Shown here one piece after another: positions 3,789-7,999 of a stretch of DNA of 7,999 nucleotides. Below the pieces are notes generated by a model that was not told where the DNA came from, made no database searches, and saw nothing but the letters and a program-made list of their open reading frames with translations. Within the stretch, counting starts at the first letter, position 1. Every line of letters starts with the position of its first letter. The stretch is taken from assembly GCA_029945985.1 (NCBI GenBank), contig JAQSDP010000050.1, positions 1-7,999 of the forward strand, given 5' to 3'. The DNA is from a bacterium. Its GTDB lineage: Bacteria; Acidobacteriota; Blastocatellia; Pyrinomonadales; Pyrinomonadaceae. Both the position numbers and the translations under genes were made by a program.

Positions 3789-6221
3789 TTAATTCCCTGC
3801 ACGCGGATCGGTGCGGGGTTTTGCGTTTTTTACGTATTTGTCGAACCATTCGATCGTCTCGGCGAGCGTGTGCTCGGTCGATTCGCGGGCGGAGTATCCG
3901 TGCGATTCGTGCGGCAGCATTACGAGACGAGCCGTGCCGCCGTTGCCGCTGATCGCAGCGAACAGACGCTCCGACTGGATCGGAAATGTGCCCTGGTTGT
4001 TGTCTGCTTCACCGTGGATCAGAAGTATCGGCTCGTTGATCTTATTGGCATAGAAGAACGGCGAGACCTCAGTATAGATCCTCGTAGCCTGCCAAAAGTC
4101 GCGAATCTCGTCCTGAAAACCGAACGGCGTGAGCGTGCGGTTGTAGGCGCCGCTGCGGGCTACACCTGCCCGGAACAGATCGCTGTGAGCAAGCAGATTG
4201 GCGGTCATGAATGCACCGTAGCTGTGACCGCCAACGCCAACGCGATCGGGATCGGTAACGCCAAGCTCGGCGGCCTTATCGATCGCAGCCTTCGAGGCGT
4301 CGACGATCTGTTTGATGAAGGTGTCGTTCTTGGTCTCGGGCGGGCCGACGACCGGCATCGACGTATTGTCGAGGATCGCGTAGCCGCTCAAGAGTAGGAA
4401 CAAGTGCGAGTAACCGCCGATCTGCGTAAAGCGGTTTGTCGAACCGGCGACCTGCCCGGCAACGCCCGCGTCGGTAAAGCTCTCTGGATAAGCCCAAACT
4501 ATCGTGGGCAAGCGAGTTCCTTCTTTGTAACCCGGCGGCAGGTAGAGCGTGAACGATAGATCTACACCGTCGGCTCGTTTATATTGCACAAGCCGCTTGG
4601 TGATACCGCGAAGCTGCGGCGACGGGTCCTTGAAATCGGTTATCCGTTGCGATTCCATCGCTGTACAGACCTTTCCGGCTGGACAAACCTGCCGCAGGAA
4701 GAGATTTGGCGGGTCGACGACGGACTCTCTTCGAGTGATAAAGCGGCCGCTGTCGTCATTCAGCAGGGCAACAAAAGCTTCGTATCCCTCAACGCCCGAT
4801 CGATACATTTCTTCGATCTTTAGCGTCTTGAGATTCATACGCCTTAAGAAAGGCCGATCGCCGTCGGGTGATGCGCCGGTGCCGGTCAAATAAATCTCGT
4901 CGCCGTCTTGGCGAATAAGCGATACGCCGTTCGGCTGAACGCGCGAGAGCGGCGCTCCGATGTCGTTGTAGCGATCGTTGATGTTGAGGTCGAAAACCTG
5001 CTTTGCGTTCGAAGGGTCTTGATATGTTGTTAAGAACATACGCCGACGCTGCGTGTCGCGATTGAAGTCGTAATAAAACATCGCTCCGTCCTTCTCGCCG
5101 AAGGACCGGCCCTGAAAGCGGTGTTCTGTATTGAACATCTCGGACGGTGAACCGGCGAACGGAGCAGCGAACTTCATTATCTTGTCACGCTGGCTGACCT
5201 TAGTTCGCGGGTCGCCGCCGTCAAGAGCCTCGACCCAGCTTAGCGTTGCAGGTTCGATCGGGATCCAACTGATGTTTCGGGGCCCGACGGGAACGCCTTG
5301 CGGCGCGATGTTATCGAGCAGGGGAACATCGGGAAGCTTGTGGACGACCTTGCCGGTCGCGTCCCAAATCTCCTGCGCCTTAGGAAAGCGTGACGCCGGG
5401 TAAATATATGAGTACGGTCGCCGCACCATCGAGACGTAAACGTATTTGCCGTCGGGCGAGAAGCTCGCGTCGTTAAAGATCGCAGGCTGCCCTACGTTTC
5501 GGACCTTACCATCGACGCCGATCAACGCAAGCTGCGCCGTAGCGTAATAGTCATAGAGCCGTTCGTCATTAGGCGACCTGAGCAGGTCCTGGACTGTCGG
5601 GACCGTGCCGCGGCGGCCGGTCGTCTCTTGGATGTTCGGTGCAGTCGGCACGGTGTTTTGATAAGCCGGTGCCTGCCCTCGGCCGCTCGGAATGATCCCG
5701 GCCGAAAGCTGCGAGGAGCCTTCCCATGAGTAGCCGCCGAATGCGGTATTGAGCAGAACGTTGTTCACCTTCCGTGCCTTCGCCGTCGCAGTATCGACGA
5801 TCCAAAGCTCGACTCCCGTCGGAGTAATATTGCCGAACGCAATATGTTTACCGTCAGGCGACCACTGCGGGCCCGAGATCTTTGCTCCCGCGGGCAGAGC
5901 GACAGATACCTCTCTGCCATCCGTGATGTTCTTGAGCTTCATCGAAACGGAATAGCCCTGAAGGTGAGGAGCGTTCGTGTTTGGATTAACGCGCGTACCC
6001 GCAAGCCTCAGCATAGGCTGAGCAAGGTCTGCGACCGGCGGATAGCGTAGCGGTTCGAGCAATGCGATCTTGTCACGGGTCGGCGAGATCGACGTCGCCG
6101 GGATCGCCGGTGCATCGAGGATCTCCTGGATGTTTGCGGGCGGTTTCTTGTAACCGGTTTGTGCAACGGCGGCGATGCAAAGTGCACCCACCGCGAGAAA
6201 AATTGAGGTCAACCTTTTCAT
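3789..6221 (-). CDS. Secreted S9 peptidase, glutamyl endopeptidase-like (S9D)
   Basis: An 810-residue serine peptidase of the prolyl oligopeptidase family. It has a signal peptide (1-20, MKRLTSIFLAVGALCIAAVA, cleavage before Gln21). A region of beta-propeller character (about 40-540) has blade-like motifs such as WSPDGKHIAFG (120-130) and FSPDGKYVYVS (254-264). An alpha/beta-hydrolase domain spans about 545-800. The catalytic triad is visible: Ser667 in GGHSYGAF, Asp740 in HGEADNNQGTFPIQSERLF and His774 in PHESHGY. The last two motifs, and PLRYPPVADLAQPMLRLAG near residue 57, are the form I associate with S9D, the group of plant chloroplast glutamyl endopeptidase, rather than S9A-C. It probably degrades peptides outside the cytoplasmic membrane; cleavage after Glu is inferred only. 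The start is supported by GGAG (complement of 6230-6233), 8 nt upstream. The ATG overlaps the stop of the upstream hydrolase gene (ATGA), so translation is probably coupled. Confidence 0.9.
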   Translation of the reverse strand: MKRLTSIFLAVGALCIAAVAQTGYKKPPANIQEILDAPAIPATSISPTRDKIALLEPLRYPPVADLAQPMLRLAGTRVNPNTNAPHLQGYSVSMKLKNITDGREVSVALPAGAKISGPQWSPDGKHIAFGNITPTGVELWIVDTATAKARKVNNVLLNTAFGGYSWEGSSQLSAGIIPSGRGQAPAYQNTVPTAPNIQETTGRRGTVPTVQDLLRSPNDERLYDYYATAQLALIGVDGKVRNVGQPAIFNDASFSPDGKYVYVSMVRRPYSYIYPASRFPKAQEIWDATGKVVHKLPDVPLLDNIAPQGVPVGPRNISWIPIEPATLSWVEALDGGDPRTKVSQRDKIMKFAAPFAGSPSEMFNTEHRFQGRSFGEKDGAMFYYDFNRDTQRRRMFLTTYQDPSNAKQVFDLNINDRYNDIGAPLSRVQPNGVSLIRQDGDEIYLTGTGASPDGDRPFLRRMNLKTLKIEEMYRSGVEGYEAFVALLNDDSGRFITRRESVVDPPNLFLRQVCPAGKVCTAMESQRITDFKDPSPQLRGITKRLVQYKRADGVDLSFTLYLPPGYKEGTRLPTIVWAYPESFTDAGVAGQVAGSTNRFTQIGGYSHLFLLLSGYAILDNTSMPVVGPPETKNDTFIKQIVDASKAAIDKAAELGVTDPDRVGVGGHSYGAFMTANLLAHSDLFRAGVARSGAYNRTLTPFGFQDEIRDFWQATRIYTEVSPFFYANKINEPILLIHGEADNNQGTFPIQSERLFAAISGNGGTARLVMLPHESHGYSARESTEHTLAETIEWFDKYVKNAKPRTDPRAGN

Positions 6222-7216
6222 TGTTTGGACTCCGTCAATGCCTTCAGAACTTTGGCGGCTAGCGCCGGAACGTGTTCGAACTCGTTAGCGTGATTTTCCG
6301 TGAATACGGCTATTACGACCTTCAGGCCGTCAGGGGTTTCAATGTATGCGGCGTCATGGCGGGCCTTGCTCGTCCAGCCGGCCTTTGACCATAGCTTTGC
6401 ACCGGTCATTTTATTGTCGATCAATGCTTTGCCTATGAAATTTACCGCCTGGCTGTTGGGGTCTTTGTCGGTCGTGGTCCAGTCGCGTGACATCAAAGCG
6501 AGCATCGAACTGCTGCGGGCTTCGTTCACGAACCGGCGAGTTGCGATCTCAGCGAGAAGCCGTGCGGTCGCGTTGGTCGTGAGCATGTTACGGTTTTGGC
6601 CTTTGTAATTACGCGACTGCTGTTCTATGCCGTATGCGTCTTCGCAGAATGTTTTCTGGTTGATGTTGATGTTCGTGTAGCCAAGTGACGAGAAGAATCG
6701 GTTAACGCGATTGCGTTTGTATTGCCATGCCTCAAATTGTTTCTGTGGTAATTCGCTGCCGCTGGATGTGTCGGTCAAGACGTCGAGAATGTATTGGGTC
6801 GCTTCATTCGACGAATCGACGATCATATCCCGCAGCCCGCGTTCGAGTTCTTTGGTCATCACGATCTTGCCGTCCTCGAGCTGACGTTCGAGCGCGGCGA
6901 TGTAGAACATCTTTACGACGCTCGCCGTGTAGAGTTGACGCTCGCCTTCAAAAGAGGCGGTTGTCCATTTCGCCGGGTCGCGAAGATCGATGACGGTCGC
7001 CGCCATCTCACCGGGTTTGAATTTTCCCGCTGTCATCACGTCAGCAACTGCTTTGTCGAGCATCGATTGAAGACTTTGCGACGGCTCGATCACCGGGGCG
7101 GCGTAGACTTTCGGCTTTACGATCTCGATCTTGTCGCGGCCTTTCTGCGCGAGGGTGATCGACGCAAAGAGACTGGTGGCGACAAGTATCGGAAAGATTC
7201 TTGTGGATTTGAACAT
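6218..7216 (-). CDS. Secreted beta-lactamase-fold serine hydrolase
   Basis: A 332-residue protein of the class A beta-lactamase/penicillin-binding fold (Beta-lactamase2-like). It has a signal peptide (1-23, cleavage TLA|Q). The three active-site boxes are present: SxxK as SVVK (99-102, in LYTASVVKMF), SxN as SSN (135-137, in VDSSNEAT) and KTG as KAG (278-280, in LWSKAGWTS). NMLTTNATARLLAEIA (210-225) matches the conserved helix after the omega loop. I see no ExxLN omega-loop motif with the Glu166 general base of true class A beta-lactamases, so antibiotic hydrolysis should not be assumed. A peptidase, esterase or cell-wall role is as likely. It is the first gene of a two-gene operon, and its TGA overlaps the ATG of the S9D-like peptidase. 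Its own start has no strong ribosome binding site, but the signal peptide right after the ATG supports it. Confidence 0.85.
   Translation of the reverse strand: MFKSTRIFPILVATSLFASITLAQKGRDKIEIVKPKVYAAPVIEPSQSLQSMLDKAVADVMTAGKFKPGEMAATVIDLRDPAKWTTASFEGERQLYTASVVKMFYIAALERQLEDGKIVMTKELERGLRDMIVDSSNEATQYILDVLTDTSSGSELPQKQFEAWQYKRNRVNRFFSSLGYTNININQKTFCEDAYGIEQQSRNYKGQNRNMLTTNATARLLAEIATRRFVNEARSSSMLALMSRDWTTTDKDPNSQAVNFIGKALIDNKMTGAKLWSKAGWTSKARHDAAYIETPDGLKVVIAVFTENHANEFEHVPALAAKVLKALTESKQ
6230..6235 (-). promoter_or_regulatory. Shine-Dalgarno of the S9D-like peptidase gene
   Basis: On the - strand, ACGGAG lies 8 nt upstream of the ATG at 6221, inside the last codons of the upstream gene. It fixes the peptidase start at the ATGA overlap and means the gene can be initiated by ribosomes finishing the hydrolase frame. 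Confidence 0.65.
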
Positions 7217-7309
7217 TGGTTGTTATTAGTTCGTCTTTACGGAATGTAGTGCAATCGAGTATAAACGAAATACTTTCTCCGAAAAAGCTCTCCGCAAACC
7301 TGAGACGAA
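7217..7309. promoter_or_regulatory. Divergent promoter region
   Basis: These 93 bp separate the divergent hydrolase operon and permease gene and must hold both promoters. For the + strand, TTTACG (7236-7241) and TATAAA (7260-7265) are spaced by 18 bp. For the - strand, the complement of 7258-7263 reads TATACT, a good -10 box, but its -35 is poor. The two -10 boxes overlap at the same AGTATAAA core, so the promoters would compete. AGTAT (7258-7262) and ATACT (7270-7274) form a 5-bp dyad spaced by 7 bp over this point, a possible operator. These are visual matches only. Confidence 0.45.
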
Positions 7310-7999
7310 ATGAGTAACGAAACCCTTGTACGCGGGATCGGCCGATGGGACCTGACCGCGATCGCGATCAACACAATTATCGGCGCCGGCATCTTCGGAT
7401 TGCCGGCACGCGTTCACGGACTGATCGGATCTTACAGCCTGATCGCGTTCATTCTGTGTGCCGTCATTATAGGCTTCATCGTGTTGTGCTATGCAGAGGT
7501 TTCGAGCAGATTCTCGGCGACGGGCGGGCCGTATCTCTACGCGCGCGAGGCGTTTGGATCGGTGGTCGGATTTGAGGTCGGATGGCTTTACTGGATCGTG
7601 CGGATCACGACGTTTGCGGCTAACTGCAATTTGTTCGTCACTTATCTCGGCTTCTTCGATGAGCGGATCGCAACCGGTACGGGACGAGCGGTCGTGATCG
7701 GGGCCATCGTCGTTTTGCTGGCCGGAGTGAATCTGATCGGGGTGAAACAGTCGGCCTTGATGACAAATCTGTTCACTGCCGGGAAGCTGATCCCGCTGTT
7801 TGTTTTCGTTCTTGTCGGCATGTTTTTCATCCAGCCCGCGAATTTCAATTTCGATGTTGTGCCGCAGTATGACACGTTTTCAAAGGCTGTGCTGATCTTG
7901 ATCTACGCGTTCGTGGGATTTGAAGTATCGGTGGTTTTGGGTGGTGAGACGAAGGACCCGCAGCGGACGATGCCATTCGCGTTGCTGGTTGCGGTTTTG
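7310..7999 (+). CDS. APC-family amino acid permease, 5' part (runs off the window)
   Basis: An open frame of 230 codons from ATG 7310 continues past the right edge, so the C-terminal half (usually about 430-480 residues in all) is missing. It is a cation-coupled or exchange-type amino acid transporter of the APC superfamily in the cytoplasmic membrane. The discontinuous helix 1 motif is INTIIGAGIFGLPARV (20-35). SRFSATGGPYLYAREAFG (66-83) is the conserved loop into helix 3. FVGFE (201-205) lies in helix 6, followed by GETKDPQRTMPFAL (212-225), the signature cytoplasmic loop of the family. Hydrophobic spans fall at about 14-35, 41-62, 85-112, 126-146, 153-174 and 192-210. TGAGACGA just before the ATG is a weak ribosome binding site. 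The substrate cannot be named. It is divergent from a secreted peptidase operon, which would suit uptake of released amino acids. Confidence 0.9.
   Translation, partial: MSNETLVRGIGRWDLTAIAINTIIGAGIFGLPARVHGLIGSYSLIAFILCAVIIGFIVLCYAEVSSRFSATGGPYLYAREAFGSVVGFEVGWLYWIVRITTFAANCNLFVTYLGFFDERIATGTGRAVVIGAIVVLLAGVNLIGVKQSALMTNLFTAGKLIPLFVFVLVGMFFIQPANFNFDVVPQYDTFSKAVLILIYAFVGFEVSVVLGGETKDPQRTMPFALLVAVL

Noticed and set aside
4321..4330. Possible internal break in the peptidase gene
   Set aside because: The 810-codon frame is continuous, with all three catalytic residues in order; there is no frameshift.
3870..4397. 175-codon + strand frame opposite the S9D-like peptidase
   Set aside because: It mirrors the catalytic domain's codons and has no independent motif or ribosome binding site.
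5586..5693. Pro/Thr/Gln-rich segment of the peptidase (residues about 176-212) as an inserted low-complexity element
   Set aside because: A comparable segment ending in QDLL is, from memory, usual in S9D-like proteins, so it is not a foreign insertion.

Overview
The window looks like an ordinary chromosomal stretch of a Gram-negative, moderately GC-rich bacterium. My best guess is Acidobacteriota, possibly the Blastocatellia/Pyrinomonadales side. This is an inference from the secreted S9D peptidase, the style of the signal peptides (ending ...A|Q) and short GC-rich intergenic palindromes; no rRNA or other decisive marker is present. I see no tRNA, rRNA, CRISPR array, insertion sequence, prophage or integrase.

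Left third (1-2660, + strand): two molybdenum cofactor genes, moeA and moaC, lie 27 bp apart and probably share a transcript. They are followed after 65 bp by a polytopic membrane protein with an HEGGH zinc-protease motif (M50B-like). That run ends at a good intrinsic terminator which abuts a perfect palindrome. Middle (2660-3790, + strand): a secreted L,D-transpeptidase-like protein (YkuD fold, COG3786-like) overlaps by 16 nt a small protein of unknown function. A bidirectional intrinsic terminator and two further hairpins separate these from the genes converging from the right.

Right half (3789-7216, - strand): a two-gene operon with an ATGA stop/start overlap. A secreted beta-lactamase-fold serine hydrolase comes first, followed by an 810-residue secreted prolyl-oligopeptidase-family peptidase related to glutamyl endopeptidases (S9D). 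Both carry signal peptides, so they probably act outside the cytoplasmic membrane. A 93-bp divergent promoter region (7217-7309) then leads to an APC-family amino acid permease on the + strand, which runs off the right edge of the window.

The parts are largely conventional: cofactor synthesis, envelope enzymes, extracytoplasmic peptide breakdown and amino acid uptake. A secreted peptidase operon divergent from an amino acid transporter suggests peptide scavenging, but this is inference. The points most worth a second look are: several intergenic palindromes with unlike stems, three of which share a GCTC tail; a threonine in MoaC where the family has an essential lysine; the absence of a recognisable general-base Glu in the beta-lactamase-like protein; and a dyad that overlaps the predicted divergent -10 boxes. 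I found no convincing new defence, mobile or RNA system.
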